The notes below the pieces were generated by a model. The model had not been told where the DNA came from, searched no databases, and worked only from the letters and a program-made list of their open reading frames with translations. DNA of 51,468 nucleotides. It comes from Bacillus sp. (in: firmicutes). GTDB taxonomy: Bacteria > Bacillota > Bacilli > Bacillales > Salisediminibacteriaceae. Positions 26,933 through 37,132 of the stretch are shown piece after piece. Location: positions 1-51,468 of the forward strand of contig PWLM01000221.1 of the NCBI GenBank assembly GCA_003560495.1, given 5' to 3'. A program made the translations under genes and the position numbers. Each line of letters begins with the position of its first letter. Within the stretch, counting starts at the first letter, position 1.

Positions 26933-27515
26933 AATCTTTATCGCATCCAATAACAAAGGGAAAATCGCAGAGTTCCGTGAGTTTTTTGCAGCGAAAAATA
27001 TTACTGTCAAATCGCTTCAGGACCTGCCGGAAGCGGTGGACGTTGTAGAGGACGGGAAGACATTTGAAGAGAATGCCCGCAAAAAAGCAGAGGAAATCGG
27101 ACGTAAGTTCAACATTGCCGTACTTGCTGACGATTCGGGTCTCGAAGTGGACGCTCTGGACGGGGCACCGGGTGTATATTCCGCCCGCTACGCAGGCGGA
27201 GCCAAGAGCGATGAAGCTAACAATGAAAAGCTGATCAGAGAAATGACCGGCATTGCCGACCGCAGCGCGCGGTTCGTTTCTGTACTTGCTGTGTACGATC
27301 CGGAAAAAGGTACAAAAACTGTCCGCGGGACGATAGAAGGGGAAATCGGTACCGAAAAACACGGTGAGCACGGTTTCGGATACGACCCGCTGTTTTTCGT
27401 CAAAGAAAAAAATTGTTTTATGGCAGAGCTGAGCAGGGAAGAGAAGAATGAAATCAGTCACCGTGCCAACGCACTCAAAAAGCTGGAGAACGAGTGGGGT
27501 AACTGGAATCAGTAA
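26922..27515 (+). CDS. rdgB: XTP/dITP pyrophosphatase (RdgB/HAM1 family)
   Basis: House-cleaning NTPase that removes xanthosine and inosine triphosphates; 197 residues. The substrate-binding N-terminal block [14 protein letters not shown], the motif [20 protein letters not shown] and the C-terminal GFGYDPLFF and [10 protein letters not shown] are all typical. The ATG at 26922 fits the family start; the longer frame from 26814 lies inside rph. It corresponds to B. subtilis ysnA. Confidence 0.94.
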   Translation: MQTEIFIASNNKGKIAEFREFFAAKNITVKSLQDLPEAVDVVEDGKTFEENARKKAEEIGRKFNIAVLADDSGLEVDALDGAPGVYSARYAGGAKSDEANNEKLIREMTGIADRSARFVSVLAVYDPEKGTKTVRGTIEGEIGTEKHGEHGFGYDPLFFVKEKNCFMAELSREEKNEISHRANALKKLENEWGNWNQ

Positions 27516-27529
27516 GGGAGGACTCGAAT

Positions 27530-28045
27530 GTGAAGGTACTCATTATGAGCGACAGCCACGGATGGGAAAAAGAAGTGGAAGAAGTCATTGACCGCCACAA
27601 AGAGGAAGTCGAAGGAATACTGCACTGCGGAGATTCTGAATTGAATGCTTCCGCACCGGTGTTCGAAAACACTACTGTCGTCCGTGGGAACTGTGATATG
27701 GATGACGGACTTCCGGAAGAAGCTGTGGAAGATTTCGGAGGCATACGCTTCTTTGCTGCCCATGGTCATCTTCTCAATGTCAAAACGACGGAAATGAACC
27801 TGATCTATAAAGCACAGGAATCAGAGGCGGACGTGGTCTGTTTCGGCCATACCCATACACCGACAGCCGTTCAGGAAAAAGGAACACTGCTGATAAACCC
27901 CGGCAGCATGCGCCTTCCGCGTCAGTATCCGGAAGGAACGTACGTCCTGCTGGAAAAAAATCAGGATGAAGTGCACGTCTCTTTCCGGAACATGAAAGGG
28001 GAGCCTGTAGAAGAGCTCTCCAAAACATTTTCAATAAACGGTTGA
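27530..28045 (+). CDS. ysnB: Metallophosphoesterase, YfcE/MJ0936 family
   Basis: Small calcineurin-like phosphoesterase of 171 residues. All metal-binding blocks are visible in order: SDSHGW, HCGDSE, VRGNCD, AHGH and GHTHTP. The start is GTG, eight bases after GGGAGG. The order rph-rdgB-ysnB matches B. subtilis. The substrate is unknown, although relatives hydrolyse phosphodiesters. Confidence 0.92.
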   Translation: MKVLIMSDSHGWEKEVEEVIDRHKEEVEGILHCGDSELNASAPVFENTTVVRGNCDMDDGLPEEAVEDFGGIRFFAAHGHLLNVKTTEMNLIYKAQESEADVVCFGHTHTPTAVQEKGTLLINPGSMRLPRQYPEGTYVLLEKNQDEVHVSFRNMKGEPVEELSKTFSING

Positions 28046-28070
28046 CACAAAGGAAGGAATTGTTTATATT
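28042..28070 (+). promoter_or_regulatory. SigA promoter of the tRNA-Arg gene
   Basis: TTGACA and TATATT are spaced by 17 bases. The -35 box overlaps the ysnB stop codon. It lies 64 bases upstream of the mature tRNA. Confidence 0.75.
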
Positions 28071-28134
28071 AAGTATTGTCGCTGAAAGGCGAGGCTTTCT
28101 ATAAGCAGTTCCTTTCTCTACATATTTTTTACGC

Positions 28135-28211
28135 GTCCCAGTAGCTCAGCAGGATAGAGCAATGGCCTTCTAAGCCATCGGTCGGGGGTTCGAATCCCTC
28201 CTGGGACGCCA
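28135..28211 (+). tRNA. tRNA-Arg (anticodon UCU)
   Basis: A full cloverleaf folds: acceptor GTCCCAG with CTGGGAC, D-arm GCTC with GAGC, anticodon stem ATGGC with GCCAT around loop CTTCTAA, and T-arm GGGGG-TTCGAAT-CCCTC. The anticodon TCT reads AGA and AGG. The CCA end is encoded (28209-28211). Confidence 0.96.
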
Positions 28212-28227
28212 TTATATTAAACTTTTC

Positions 28228-28256
28228 AAACCCTTGGTGTACAAGGGTTTTTTCTT
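28228..28256 (+). terminator. tRNA-Arg terminator
   Basis: AAACCCTTG pairs with CAAGGGTTT around five bases and is followed by a T-run. Confidence 0.85.
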
Positions 28257-28265
28257 ATTTTCAGG

Positions 28266-28398
28266 CTTAATTAAAGCTTTAGGCTGAAAGAAGGGCGCCT
28301 GCGGTTCCTTTACACCTGCCGCGGAGAAAGCATGCGGCTGTCCTTTCGTCCGGGAGGAACTTCAAGCTTTCTTCCGCGGTCAGCCAAATTTAACATAG
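28266..28398. repeat. Degenerate inverted-repeat element between tRNA and ysoA
   Basis: The right end ATTTAACATAG matches the ends of the small elements at 20378 and 24052 (inverted). The left end CTTAATTAAAG is only weakly complementary (7 of 11). The interior has CTGCCGCGGAGAAAGCATGC and related GC-rich text like the left modules of the other repeats. Confidence 0.35.
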
Positions 28399-28452
28399 CT
28401 TAGTTTTTAAAAAGCGAATGTACCAGTTTAAATAGAAGCGCAGTACAGGATG

Positions 28453-28572
28453 GCGGCTCCCAGAGGATGCAGCCCGGTCTGAAGATCCACTTTTGCGAAA
28501 GGATTTATCGCAAAAAGTCAGCTGAAGACAAGCCCGCGGGAAAGCGTCCATTCGAAGCGGAGCCCTCCTGCT
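28453..28572. repeat. Intergenic repeat copy F (diverged)
   Basis: The order of blocks follows the common core: GGCTCC, GAAGATCCA, CGCGGGAAAGCGTCC and GAAGCGGAG. It is the least similar copy. An inner dyad TTTTGCGAAAGG with TTATCGCAAAA is specific to it. The remaining bases up to 28832 are AT-rich upstream sequence of ysoA with no gene recognised. Confidence 0.5.
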
Positions 28573-28832
28573 ATTCATTCATATATTATATTCTCAAAAC
28601 AATCCTGGTAGAAAGCTCCATTTTTATAAACTATACAGCTCCACAAGTATACACAATATTCCTACAAAAATTAGGCAGTACCACCTATAAAGAAAGCAGG
28701 AAAAGGTTTACAATATAAGGGAGAGGGTAAAGAAAAATGTCGAACGTCCTACATTAGGCGTCTACCCGGGCTGCTTTTCTTTAATGGGATGGATAACCGG
28801 AATGCTTTCCTACTAAAAAAGGGGGTGGAAGG

Positions 28833-29852
28833 ATGACAAAGCACAAAAGAGACGACAATGTAATTTTGTTTCCGGGGCTGATCAGCCGTCTCGTGGAGCG
28901 GGGGATGAGTGCCCTCAAGGAAAAAAGATACTACGATGCAATGTCGTGTTTCACTCAGACCGTCGAACTGGAACCCCAGCATGCCCAGGCAAGGTACGGG
29001 CTCGTCATTACGAGTATAGAACTTAACCGTCTTCCGCAGGCGAAAGAACACTGCCGATCAATGCTCGATGAAGGAATCGGCGATTATTACGAAATTCTTC
29101 AAGTATACATATCAATACTCGTCCAGCTTGGAGATTATGAAGAAGTGGCTTTTATGCTGGAAGGAGTAATGGAAGATAATAAATTCCCACCGGATAAAGC
29201 CGAATCGTTTTATCAGCTGCTCCAGTTTGCAAGACAGATGACGGGAGAATCACAGGAAATAGAAGAGGATATAGAAGAACCGGAGCTTACCCGGCCGGGG
29301 CCGGAGCTGATCGAACAGCTGGAAGAAGGAAGCATGGATCAGCAGCTTGGAGCCATCCAGCAGCTGAGCCGCTATGATCTGCAGGTGGTAAAAGATGCCT
29401 TTAGAAGCTTTCTGCTTGCCGAACAGAACAATCCGGTTTTGAAAAGTTACGTTCTTCAGCTTTTGAAGGAACTTGGCTGCGAAGAAACTTTCACCGTACA
29501 TAAGTTTGGAGAATCGTACAGCGTACATATTGCCTCCCTGGAAAAAGTATTTCATGAACAGTTTGGTAAAGCAGTACTGGAACGTCTGGAAAAAGAGCTG
29601 GACCAGGTCGACCCGACGATGCTTGATATGGTGCGACAGATGTGGTGGCACTTTTTATTTGCTGTATATCCGAAATCTCCTGAACCGGTGGACGCAGACG
29701 TCTGGGCCTGTGCCCTCCATCGGACAGGACAGCGTCTTCTCAGTGAACCGGATGATGAATTGTTTGACCAGTATGAAGTGGAGGAACATGACGTGAAGGA
29801 AGCTGAAAAGCTCCTGCAGAAAATGGAGTCCACCGTCGTACTGGACTATTGA
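28833..29852 (+). CDS. ysoA: TPR-repeat protein (YsoA-like)
   Basis: Protein of 339 residues with tetratricopeptide-type helical repeats in the N-terminal half, for example MSALKEKRYYDAMSCFTQTV and the following ARYGLVITSIELNRLPQAKE. The middle has an acidic linker (about 130-150, EIEEDIEEPEL) and the C-terminal part is helical without recognised motifs. It is cytoplasmic, with no signal peptide. In B. subtilis ysoA also precedes tig. A GGGGGTGGAAGG stretch serves as ribosome site. TPR proteins mediate protein contacts; the partner is unknown. Confidence 0.85.
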   Translation: MTKHKRDDNVILFPGLISRLVERGMSALKEKRYYDAMSCFTQTVELEPQHAQARYGLVITSIELNRLPQAKEHCRSMLDEGIGDYYEILQVYISILVQLGDYEEVAFMLEGVMEDNKFPPDKAESFYQLLQFARQMTGESQEIEEDIEEPELTRPGPELIEQLEEGSMDQQLGAIQQLSRYDLQVVKDAFRSFLLAEQNNPVLKSYVLQLLKELGCEETFTVHKFGESYSVHIASLEKVFHEQFGKAVLERLEKELDQVDPTMLDMVRQMWWHFLFAVYPKSPEPVDADVWACALHRTGQRLLSEPDDELFDQYEVEEHDVKEAEKLLQKMESTVVLDY

Positions 29853-30007
29853 CAGTCTGTTTGTAAACGGGTATAAATTTAGTGGCGCTGACTGCTGATT
29901 CACGTGCTCTCTGATCTGAAAATCCAGCTTCCCGGGGGCAGTGAAGTCCCCTGTAAAACTTACAAATAATGCATAGCGTGATCCGGCAAAGAATCAAAGG
30001 GAAATCG

Positions 30008-30035
30008 TTGAAATGGTTGTCTCCTATGTTATAAT
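30008..30035 (+). promoter_or_regulatory. SigA promoter of tig
   Basis: TTGAAA and a perfect TATAAT are separated by 16 bases, 65 bases before the trigger factor start. Confidence 0.7.
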
Positions 30036-30099
30036 GGAGTGGTTGTCAACAACAGGTAACGTTAAAAAATGAACATGAATGTTGGAGGGAATATATCCT

Positions 30100-31422
30100 A
30101 TGTCAGTAAATTGGGAAAAACAAGAAGGTAACACAGGTCTTCTTACTGTCACTGTTGACAGTAAACGTGTAGACGAAGCGCTTGATAAGGCGTTCCAAAA
30201 AGTTGTAAAGCAGGTAAACGTACCTGGATTCCGTAAAGGTAAGGTACCGCGTCCGATTTTTGAGCAGCGTTTCGGTGTGGAAGCCCTTTTCCAGGATTCC
30301 CTGGATATTCTGCTTCCGGAAGCTTACTCTGAAGCAGTGGAAGAAGCGGGTATCGACCCGGTGGACCAGCCGGAAATCGATCTCGACGACATGGCAAAAG
30401 GCGAGCCTCTTACTTTCCGCGCTACAGTAACTGTGAAGCCGGAAGTGGACCTTGGAGACTACAAAGGTCTGGAAGTAGAGAAGACAGAAACAGAAGTAAC
30501 GGAAGACGAAGTGAATGAAGAAATCTCCCGCCTTCAGAACGAACATGCTGAGCTTTCCGTTGTAGAAGACGGCGAAGTACAGGAAGGCGACACGGTCGTA
30601 ATGGATTTCGAAGGTTTCGTTGACGGCGAAGCATTCGAAGGAGGCCAGGCAGAAAATCATTCGCTTGAAATCGGCTCCGGACAGTTTATTCCTGGTTTCG
30701 AAGAAAAGCTGATCGGTGCGAAGCCGGGAGCAGAAACAGAAGTAGAAGTGGAATTCCCGGAAGAATACCACGCAGAAGAACTTGCCGGTAAGCCTGCAAC
30801 GTTCAAAGTAAAAGTTCACGATGTGAAGCGTAAAGAGCTTCCGGAACTTGACGATGAATTTGCGAAGGACGTAGATGATTCCTACGAAACGTTTGACGAC
30901 TTGAAGAGCGGTGTCCGCAAGCGTCTGGAAGACCAGAAGCAGCAGGAAGCTGACATGAGCATGAAAGATACGCTTGTGGAAAAAGCGACTGAAAATGCGT
31001 CTATCGATGTGCCGCAGGCTATGGTTGATACAGAGGTGGACCGTATGCTTCAGGAATTCGGTCAGCGTCTCCAGTCTCAGGGAATGTCTCTTGACATGTA
31101 CTACCAGTTCGCTCAGACGGATGAGGAAGGCATGAAAGAGCAGTTCAAGGAAGATGCTGAAAAGCGGGTACGCATGAACATGACGCTCGAAGCCATTTCC
31201 AACGAGGAAAGCATCGAAGCGACAGAAGAAGATGTGGATCAGGAGCTTGAAAAAATGGCCGAAACGTATCAGCGTCCGGTGGATGAAATCAAGCAGCTTC
31301 TCGCTATGCAGGGCGGTACAGACGTACTGAAAGATGACCTTAAAGTACGTAAAGCGATCGATTTCCTTGTAGAGAACAGTAAGGAAGTAGAAGCTTCCAG
31401 CTCAGAAGCATCCGACCAGTAA
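30100..31422 (+). CDS. tig: Trigger factor (ribosome-associated chaperone and PPIase)
   Basis: Folds nascent chains at the ribosome exit; 440 residues, slightly longer than the usual 424-430. The ribosome-binding loop appears as [19 protein letters not shown] near residue 32. The FKBP-type isomerase domain covers about 155-245 ([17 protein letters not shown] and [14 protein letters not shown]). The C-terminal helical domain is strongly acidic and ends in a Ser/Glu-rich tail. The start at 30100 follows GGAGGG by 11 bases; the frame from 30079 would overlap the site. Confidence 0.97.
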   Translation: MSVNWEKQEGNTGLLTVTVDSKRVDEALDKAFQKVVKQVNVPGFRKGKVPRPIFEQRFGVEALFQDSLDILLPEAYSEAVEEAGIDPVDQPEIDLDDMAKGEPLTFRATVTVKPEVDLGDYKGLEVEKTETEVTEDEVNEEISRLQNEHAELSVVEDGEVQEGDTVVMDFEGFVDGEAFEGGQAENHSLEIGSGQFIPGFEEKLIGAKPGAETEVEVEFPEEYHAEELAGKPATFKVKVHDVKRKELPELDDEFAKDVDDSYETFDDLKSGVRKRLEDQKQQEADMSMKDTLVEKATENASIDVPQAMVDTEVDRMLQEFGQRLQSQGMSLDMYYQFAQTDEEGMKEQFKEDAEKRVRMNMTLEAISNEESIEATEEDVDQELEKMAETYQRPVDEIKQLLAMQGGTDVLKDDLKVRKAIDFLVENSKEVEASSSEASDQ

Positions 31423-31442
31423 ATAACGAAAACAAACAGCAG

Positions 31443-31471
31443 CAAGGCACGAGCTTCTCGTGCCTTGTTTT
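31443..31471 (+). terminator. tig terminator
   Basis: CAAGGCACGAG pairs with CTCGTGCCTTG around a three-base loop, with a T-run. Confidence 0.88.
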
Positions 31472-31490
31472 GTACATACAAAGCAATCAT

Positions 31491-31519
31491 TTGACAAAGG
31501 CCGCACGCTTTAATATTCT
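31491..31519 (+). promoter_or_regulatory. Probable clpX promoter
   Basis: TTGACA and TATTCT are 17 bases apart, giving a leader of about 210 bases before clpX. The rest of the 315-base gap shows no gene or recognised RNA. Confidence 0.5.
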
Positions 31520-31737
31520 TAGAAAAGTCTGAAGGAACGGCTGTCACTTATAATAGGAAGATTTATAAAACTATGGTACACTTTATGTGATGACTATCCC
31601 GTGACATGCCGGATATTTGCTGCACTCCTTAATAAGGGCTGGGCAGTGGTTGAGAAGCCTTCCTTCGTAAAAAAAGCGAAATGTTTTGAGTAATCGCCGG
31701 TCCTATGTTTCAATACTTAATAGAGGGGTGAAAGCAG

Positions 31738-33000
31738 ATGTTTAAATTTAATGAGGAGAAAGGACAGCTTAAATGTTCTTTCTGCGGTAAAACACAAGAT
31801 CAAGTCCGTAAACTGGTGGCTGGTCCAGGTGTCTATATATGTGATGAGTGTATTGAACTCTGCACAGAGATTGTGGAGGAGGAGCTCGGTTCAGAGGAAG
31901 AAGTCGAACTCGAGGATATTCCGACACCGCACGAAATCAGAGGGATATTAAATGAGTACGTTATCGGCCAGGACAAAGCGAAGAAAACGCTTTCCGTGGC
32001 CGTCTACAACCATTATAAACGTATCAATGCAAGCAGCAAAAGTGACGATGTAGAACTCGCGAAGAGTAACATCTGTCTTATTGGTCCGACAGGAAGCGGT
32101 AAAACCCTTCTTGCACAGACGCTTGCGCGCATATTAAACGTCCCGTTTGCTATCGCCGACGCAACGTCCCTGACGGAAGCCGGTTACGTAGGGGAAGATG
32201 TGGAAAATATTCTCCTCAAGCTGATCCAGGCAGCAGACTACGACGTAGAAAAAGCAGAACGCGGCATTATTTACATCGATGAAATCGATAAAGTAGCCCG
32301 TAAATCCGAAAACCCGTCCATCACCCGTGATGTTTCCGGGGAAGGAGTGCAGCAGGCACTGCTTAAAATTCTTGAAGGTACAACTGCGAGTGTACCGCCG
32401 CAGGGTGGAAGAAAACATCCGCACCAGGAGTTTATCCAGATTGATACAACAAATGTACTGTTCATTATCGGTGGAGCCTTCGACGGCATCGATCAGATAA
32501 TTAAACGCCGGCTTGGTAAAAAAGTGATCGGCTTCGGTTCGGAAACAGAAACTTCCCACTTGGAGGAACACCAGTATCTTTCCAAGATTCTCCCGGAGGA
32601 TCTTCTGCGCTACGGCCTGATCCCGGAATTTATCGGACGTATGCCTGTAATCGCAAGTCTAGAGTATCTTGACGAAGATGCGCTTATCGAAATTCTTACG
32701 GCGCCTAAAAATGCGCTCGTTAAGCAGTATAAAAAACTGCTGGAGCTTGATGATGTCGAGCTTGAATTTACAGATGGTGCGCTGCGTGAAGTAGCCCGGC
32801 TTGCCATTGAACGTAAAACAGGAGCACGTGGACTCCGGTCGATTATTGAATCACTCATGCTTGATGTTATGTATGACCTTCCTTCCCGCGATGATATTGC
32901 CAAATGTATCATTACGGACGAAACGGTCCGTGACAGCAAAGCTCCGACGCTTATTGACAAAGACGGCGGAGAAATCGAAGAGCCGAGAGAAAGTGCGTAA
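31738..33000 (+). CDS. clpX: ATP-dependent protease ATPase subunit ClpX
   Basis: Unfoldase that feeds substrates to ClpP; 420 residues, as usual. The N-terminal zinc-binding domain has CSFCGKTQ and CDECIELC. The AAA+ core has Walker A GPTGSGKT, Walker [10 protein letters not shown] and the pore loop region GYVGEDVE. Sensor and C-terminal parts ([13 protein letters not shown]) are intact. GAGGGGTG precedes the ATG. In B. subtilis the sporulation protease lonB follows, but here only lon follows. Confidence 0.98.
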   Translation: MFKFNEEKGQLKCSFCGKTQDQVRKLVAGPGVYICDECIELCTEIVEEELGSEEEVELEDIPTPHEIRGILNEYVIGQDKAKKTLSVAVYNHYKRINASSKSDDVELAKSNICLIGPTGSGKTLLAQTLARILNVPFAIADATSLTEAGYVGEDVENILLKLIQAADYDVEKAERGIIYIDEIDKVARKSENPSITRDVSGEGVQQALLKILEGTTASVPPQGGRKHPHQEFIQIDTTNVLFIIGGAFDGIDQIIKRRLGKKVIGFGSETETSHLEEHQYLSKILPEDLLRYGLIPEFIGRMPVIASLEYLDEDALIEILTAPKNALVKQYKKLLELDDVELEFTDGALREVARLAIERKTGARGLRSIIESLMLDVMYDLPSRDDIAKCIITDETVRDSKAPTLIDKDGGEIEEPRESA

Positions 33001-33016
33001 AACTGCAATAGGATGA

Positions 33017-33102
33017 GGTGTGCTAAGCCGGCGCTGCGAGACGGGTCCGGAGAAGGGGGTTCCTTTCTCCGGCCGGACGCCTGGCGGAGCACATCTTTTT
33101 TT
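33017..33102 (+). terminator. Long branched clpX terminator
   Basis: AGGTGTGCT pairs with AGCACATCT, enclosing a second strong hairpin (CCGGAGAAGG with CCTTTCTCCGG), and a run of seven T follows. Confidence 0.7.
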
Positions 33103-33328
33103 GTGAAGGCTCTGGCGGGTGTGTAATTTACGAATTTCCACCGGGCCGCAGCTTTCCTGCGAAAAAAATGAACATCAACAAAGCTTTTATGAAGAATCGT
33201 TTGTTCTGTCGAAATCAGGACTTTTTGTTATTTATTCTTTTACGAAAAAAGAAGCGTTTCCTTTTAGTCTGGGAAGGATAAATACATATACAGCAGATGA
33301 AAGTGAATACATGGAGGTGTACGAGATT

Positions 33329-35650
33329 ATGAGCAGCACAAATGAAAAACTTCCGCTGCTTCCGCTGCGCGGACTGCTTGTGTACCCGACAATGGTCCTG
33401 CACCTGGACGTCGGGCGCAAAAAATCAGTCAGCGCGCTGGAACAGGCAATGGTCGATGATAACCGGATTTTTCTTCTTACTCAAAAGGAAGTAGGAACAG
33501 AAGATCCGGAGCAGGAAGACCTTTATACAATTGGAACCATTGCCAACGTTAAACAGATGCTCAAACTTCCGAACGGAACAATCCGCGTACTTGTCGAAGG
33601 ACTCGAGCGGGCGGAAGTAACAGGGATGCAGGACGGGGACAATTATGCCTCCGCCGATACCAAGCTGATCCAGGAGCGTCAGGAAGCGACAGTGGAAGAA
33701 CAGGCGATGATGCGCAGCGTTTTGGAACAATTCGAGGAATACACGAAAATATCGAAAAAAATTACGCAGGAAACATTTGCTTCCGTCGCGGATATCAGTG
33801 AACCGGGAAGACTGGCGGATATTATCGCTTCCCATCTTCCCCTCAAAGTAGTCCAGAAACAGGAAATACTTGAAACACGGGATCTCACGGAGCGGCTGAA
33901 GCTGATGCTCCGCATTATTTCCAATGAACGGGAAGTACTCGGTCTGGAGAAAAAAATCGGCCAGCGTGTGAAAAAATCGATGGAACGCACGCAGAAGGAA
34001 TACTATCTGCGGGAACAGATGAAAGCTATCCAGCGGGAACTCGGCGACCGTGACGGCAAGGAAGGCGAAGCGGAGGAACTGCGGGAAAAAATCGAAGATG
34101 CAGACATGCCGGAAGCGATAGAAGAAAAAGCACTTAAAGAACTCGGCCGCTATGAAAAAATGCCTCCGAATGCAGCAGAAAGCTCTGTGATCCGTAACTA
34201 TATCGAATGGCTTACCCAGGTTCCATGGAAAGAAGAAACAGAAGATATGCTCGATATTCACCGTTCCGAGGAGATTTTAAACGAAGATCATTACGGACTG
34301 GAAAAAGTAAAAGAGCGTGTGCTTGAATACCTTGCAGTCCAGCAGCGTACGCGTAAGCTGAAAGGACCGATTCTCTGCCTTTCCGGACCTCCGGGTGTTG
34401 GGAAAACATCACTTGCCCGGTCGATTGCCCGCTCCCTCGGACGCAACTTCGTCCGTATGTCACTCGGCGGTGTACGTGATGAAGCGGAAATCCGCGGTCA
34501 CCGCCGTACGTATGTCGGTGCTATGCCTGGGCGGGTTATTCAAGGAATGAAAAAAGCAGGAACAGTCAATCCGGTTTTCCTTCTTGATGAAATCGACAAA
34601 ATGGCCAACGATTTCCGGGGAGATCCTTCATCCGCACTGCTTGAGGTACTGGATCCGGAGCAGAACAACACGTTCAGTGACCATTTCATTGAAGAACCGT
34701 ATGATTTGTCAAAAGTTATGTTTGTTACGACGGCAAATAATATAGCTTCGATTCCGCCTGCTTTAAAAGACCGGATGGAAGTGATTCATATTTCCGGCTA
34801 TACGGAAGTGGAAAAAATGGAAATTGCCAAAGGCTACCTTCTGCCGAAACAGATTCAGGAGCACGGTCTGACAAAAAATGAACTGCAGGTGCGGGACGAA
34901 GCACTTCTCAGCATTATCCGACACTATACGCGTGAAGCAGGGGTGCGTAACCTGGAACGCCAGATGGCCACCGTCTGCCGGAAAGCGGCGAAACTTCTCG
35001 TTTCCGGCGAGAAAAAACGGGTTGTGCTTACAGAAAAAACACTCGAGGACATGCTTGGAAAGAAACGGTTCCGTTACGGAAAAGCAGAACTTGAAAATCA
35101 GATCGGTGCTGCGACGGGTCTTGCCTACACAGAAGCCGGCGGGGACACACTGACGATTGAAGTAGCCCTCTCACCTGGAGAAGGAAAGCTCACTCTTACC
35201 GGTAAGCTCGGAGATGTCATGAAAGAATCAGCACAGGCTGCTTTCAGCTACATCCGTACAAAAGCGAAAGAGCTGAACATCGATGCAGAATTCAACCGAA
35301 AAAACGACATTCACATCCACGTTCCGGAAGGCGCTATACCGAAGGACGGACCGTCTGCTGGTATTACGATGGCGACAGCGCTTATCTCGGCTTTGACGAA
35401 TCAGCCTGTACGAAAAGAAGTAGGTATGACCGGAGAAATTACGCTCCGGGGCCGTGTGCTTCCGATCGGCGGTCTGAAAGAAAAAGCGATGAGCGCACAC
35501 CGTGCCGGACTGACGCATATAATTATGCCGAAAGACAACGAAAAAGATCTGGAGGATATTCCGGAAAGCGTCCGGAGCGATCTGACGTTTATTCCTGTAT
35601 CCCACCTGGACGAAGTATTAAAGCATGCGATTGTGAGGAACGAGAAATGA
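33329..35650 (+). CDS. lon: ATP-dependent protease Lon (LonA type)
   Basis: Homohexameric AAA+ serine protease that degrades damaged and regulatory proteins; 773 residues (B. subtilis LonA 774). The substrate-binding N-domain starts [20 protein letters not shown]. Walker A is [13 protein letters not shown]. The catalytic serine lies in [15 protein letters not shown] and the lysine in [14 protein letters not shown]. The start at 33329 follows GGAGGTG by nine bases; the long upstream frame from 33119 is not coding. The stop overlaps engB by ATGA. LonB is absent from the gap upstream. Confidence 0.97.
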   Translation: MSSTNEKLPLLPLRGLLVYPTMVLHLDVGRKKSVSALEQAMVDDNRIFLLTQKEVGTEDPEQEDLYTIGTIANVKQMLKLPNGTIRVLVEGLERAEVTGMQDGDNYASADTKLIQERQEATVEEQAMMRSVLEQFEEYTKISKKITQETFASVADISEPGRLADIIASHLPLKVVQKQEILETRDLTERLKLMLRIISNEREVLGLEKKIGQRVKKSMERTQKEYYLREQMKAIQRELGDRDGKEGEAEELREKIEDADMPEAIEEKALKELGRYEKMPPNAAESSVIRNYIEWLTQVPWKEETEDMLDIHRSEEILNEDHYGLEKVKERVLEYLAVQQRTRKLKGPILCLSGPPGVGKTSLARSIARSLGRNFVRMSLGGVRDEAEIRGHRRTYVGAMPGRVIQGMKKAGTVNPVFLLDEIDKMANDFRGDPSSALLEVLDPEQNNTFSDHFIEEPYDLSKVMFVTTANNIASIPPALKDRMEVIHISGYTEVEKMEIAKGYLLPKQIQEHGLTKNELQVRDEALLSIIRHYTREAGVRNLERQMATVCRKAAKLLVSGEKKRVVLTEKTLEDMLGKKRFRYGKAELENQIGAATGLAYTEAGGDTLTIEVALSPGEGKLTLTGKLGDVMKESAQAAFSYIRTKAKELNIDAEFNRKNDIHIHVPEGAIPKDGPSAGITMATALISALTNQPVRKEVGMTGEITLRGRVLPIGGLKEKAMSAHRAGLTHIIMPKDNEKDLEDIPESVRSDLTFIPVSHLDEVLKHAIVRNEK

Positions 35651-36234
35651 AAATAACGAGTGCAGAGCTGACGATCAGCGCCGCAAAGGAAGAGCAGTTT
35701 CCACCGGGGATGTTCCCCGAGGTTGCTCTTTCCGGGCGGTCGAACGTCGGCAAATCATCCTTTATTAATACCCTGCTCGCCCGTAAAGGGCTGGCACGTA
35801 CGTCCCAGCGTCCTGGTAAAACTCAGACGCTGAACTATTACTGGATTAACAACCGGTTTCACTTTGTGGATGTCCCCGGCTACGGATATGCGAAAGTATC
35901 CAAAAAAGAACGGGAGGCATGGGGACGTGTCCTGGAATCTTATTTTCAGAACCGCGAGCAGCTGAAGGCTGTCGTACAGCTCGTCGATATGCGCCACAAG
36001 CCGAGCAAGGAAGATGTCATGATGTATGAATGGCTGAAGCATCACGAACGGGAAGTCATCGTTATTGGCACAAAAGCAGATAAAGTGGCGAAAGGCAAAT
36101 GGGATAAGCATGCTGCTATTATCCGTAAAGAACTGCAGATGCACGAAGACGATAAGCTGATTATGTTTTCCGCAGAAACTGGACAGGGAAAAGACAAGGC
36201 ATGGAGCGCGGTAACGAAAGCATTATTTAACTAA
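35647..36234 (+). CDS. engB: Ribosome biogenesis GTPase EngB (YsxC/YihA)
   Basis: Essential GTPase needed for large ribosomal subunit assembly; 195 residues. G1 is [11 protein letters not shown], the G2 region [12 protein letters not shown]3 [10 protein letters not shown] and G4 TKADK. Translational coupling to lon by a four-base overlap is as in B. subtilis lonA-ysxC. Confidence 0.97.
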   Translation: MKITSAELTISAAKEEQFPPGMFPEVALSGRSNVGKSSFINTLLARKGLARTSQRPGKTQTLNYYWINNRFHFVDVPGYGYAKVSKKEREAWGRVLESYFQNREQLKAVVQLVDMRHKPSKEDVMMYEWLKHHEREVIVIGTKADKVAKGKWDKHAAIIRKELQMHEDDKLIMFSAETGQGKDKAWSAVTKALFN

Positions 36235-36289
36235 AGGTTCTTTTGACGTCCGAGCGCTGATTCTTACAGAGCCAATGAGAAAGGATTTT

Positions 36290-37027
36290 ATGCCGATGGA
36301 AAAAATCCGTGTGGAAAATCTTTTTAAATCGTTCGAGGGTGTTCCGGTACTTAAAGGAATTGATCTCACCGTTCAGGAAGGCGATGTCGTCTGTCTGATT
36401 GGAGCGAGCGGATCAGGAAAAAGTACGCTGCTCCGCTGTCTCAACTTTCTTGAGGAAAAAGACAGCGGGACGATTGAGATCAGCGGTGAAGCTATTGAGC
36501 CAAAAACGCACAGCATTAACAAACTGCGCCGCCGGGTTGGGATGGTATTCCAGCATTTTCATCTGTTCCCGCATAAAACGGTACTGGAGAATGTGACGGA
36601 AGCCCCGGTATATGTACTCGGTATGAAAAAAGCAGAAGCAGAGGAAGAAGGCCGGAAACTGCTCGCTAAAGTCGGTCTTGCCGATAAGGCAGGATCCTAT
36701 CCTTCAAGTCTCTCCGGAGGCCAGCAGCAGAGAGTCGCCATCGCCCGGGCACTGGCGATGAAGCCGGAAGTCATGCTGTTTGATGAACCGACTTCAGCTC
36801 TGGACCCTGAACTTGTCGGAGAAGTGCTCGACACGATGAAGCAGCTGGCGAAAGAGGGCATGACGATGATCATCGTTACCCACGAAATGAATTTTGCACG
36901 GGAAGTGGCGGACTATACGATGTTTATCCACGAAGGACGCATCGTCGAGAAGGGGCCTTCGAGAGAACTATTTGCGAATCCGCAGGAAGAGCCGACCAAA
37001 GCTTTTCTTAAGAGAATACTGACATAA
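36290..37027 (+). CDS. Amino-acid ABC transporter ATP-binding protein (GlnQ-like)
   Basis: ATPase subunit of a polar amino-acid importer, 245 residues. Walker [10 protein letters not shown], the Q-loop region [21 protein letters not shown] typical of the GlnQ/HisP class, signature [16 protein letters not shown] and Walker [15 protein letters not shown] are complete. ATG 36290 is preferred by the AAGG site; 36275 and 36296 are alternatives. No permease or binding protein lies next to it, so it is an orphan ATPase that presumably pairs with subunits encoded elsewhere. It is not part of this block in B. subtilis. Confidence 0.9.
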   Translation: MPMEKIRVENLFKSFEGVPVLKGIDLTVQEGDVVCLIGASGSGKSTLLRCLNFLEEKDSGTIEISGEAIEPKTHSINKLRRRVGMVFQHFHLFPHKTVLENVTEAPVYVLGMKKAEAEEEGRKLLAKVGLADKAGSYPSSLSGGQQQRVAIARALAMKPEVMLFDEPTSALDPELVGEVLDTMKQLAKEGMTMIIVTHEMNFAREVADYTMFIHEGRIVEKGPSRELFANPQEEPTKAFLKRILT

Positions 37028-37032
37028 AATCG

Positions 37033-37067
37033 AAGTCTCCGGAGCTTACTCCGGGGGCTTTTTTTTG
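37033..37067 (+). terminator. Terminator after the orphan ABC ATPase
   Basis: AAGTCTCCGGAG pairs with CTCCGGGGGCTT through some G-U pairs, with a four-base loop and a run of eight T. Confidence 0.85.
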
Positions 37068-37076
37068 AATGTCATT

Positions 37077-37105
37077 TTGAATATTCTAAAAATTAATGGT
37101 AGTAT
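37077..37105 (+). promoter_or_regulatory. Possible promoter of the dehydrogenase operon
   Basis: TTGAAT and TAGTAT are 17 bases apart. The predicted start point falls inside the 23-base palindrome directly downstream. Confidence 0.45.
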
Positions 37106-37109
37106 AAGG

Positions 37110-37132
37110 ACAATATTAATTTTTAATATTGT
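37110..37132. promoter_or_regulatory. 23-base perfect palindrome, probable operator
   Basis: ACAATATTAA and TTAATATTGT are perfectly inverted around TTT. The AT-rich arms, short loop and overlap with the predicted transcription start suggest a repressor site rather than a terminator. The repressor is unknown. Confidence 0.5.

Noticed and set aside
33119-33328. N-terminal extension of Lon
   Set aside because: GGAGGTG and the family length of about 774 residues support the start at 33329.
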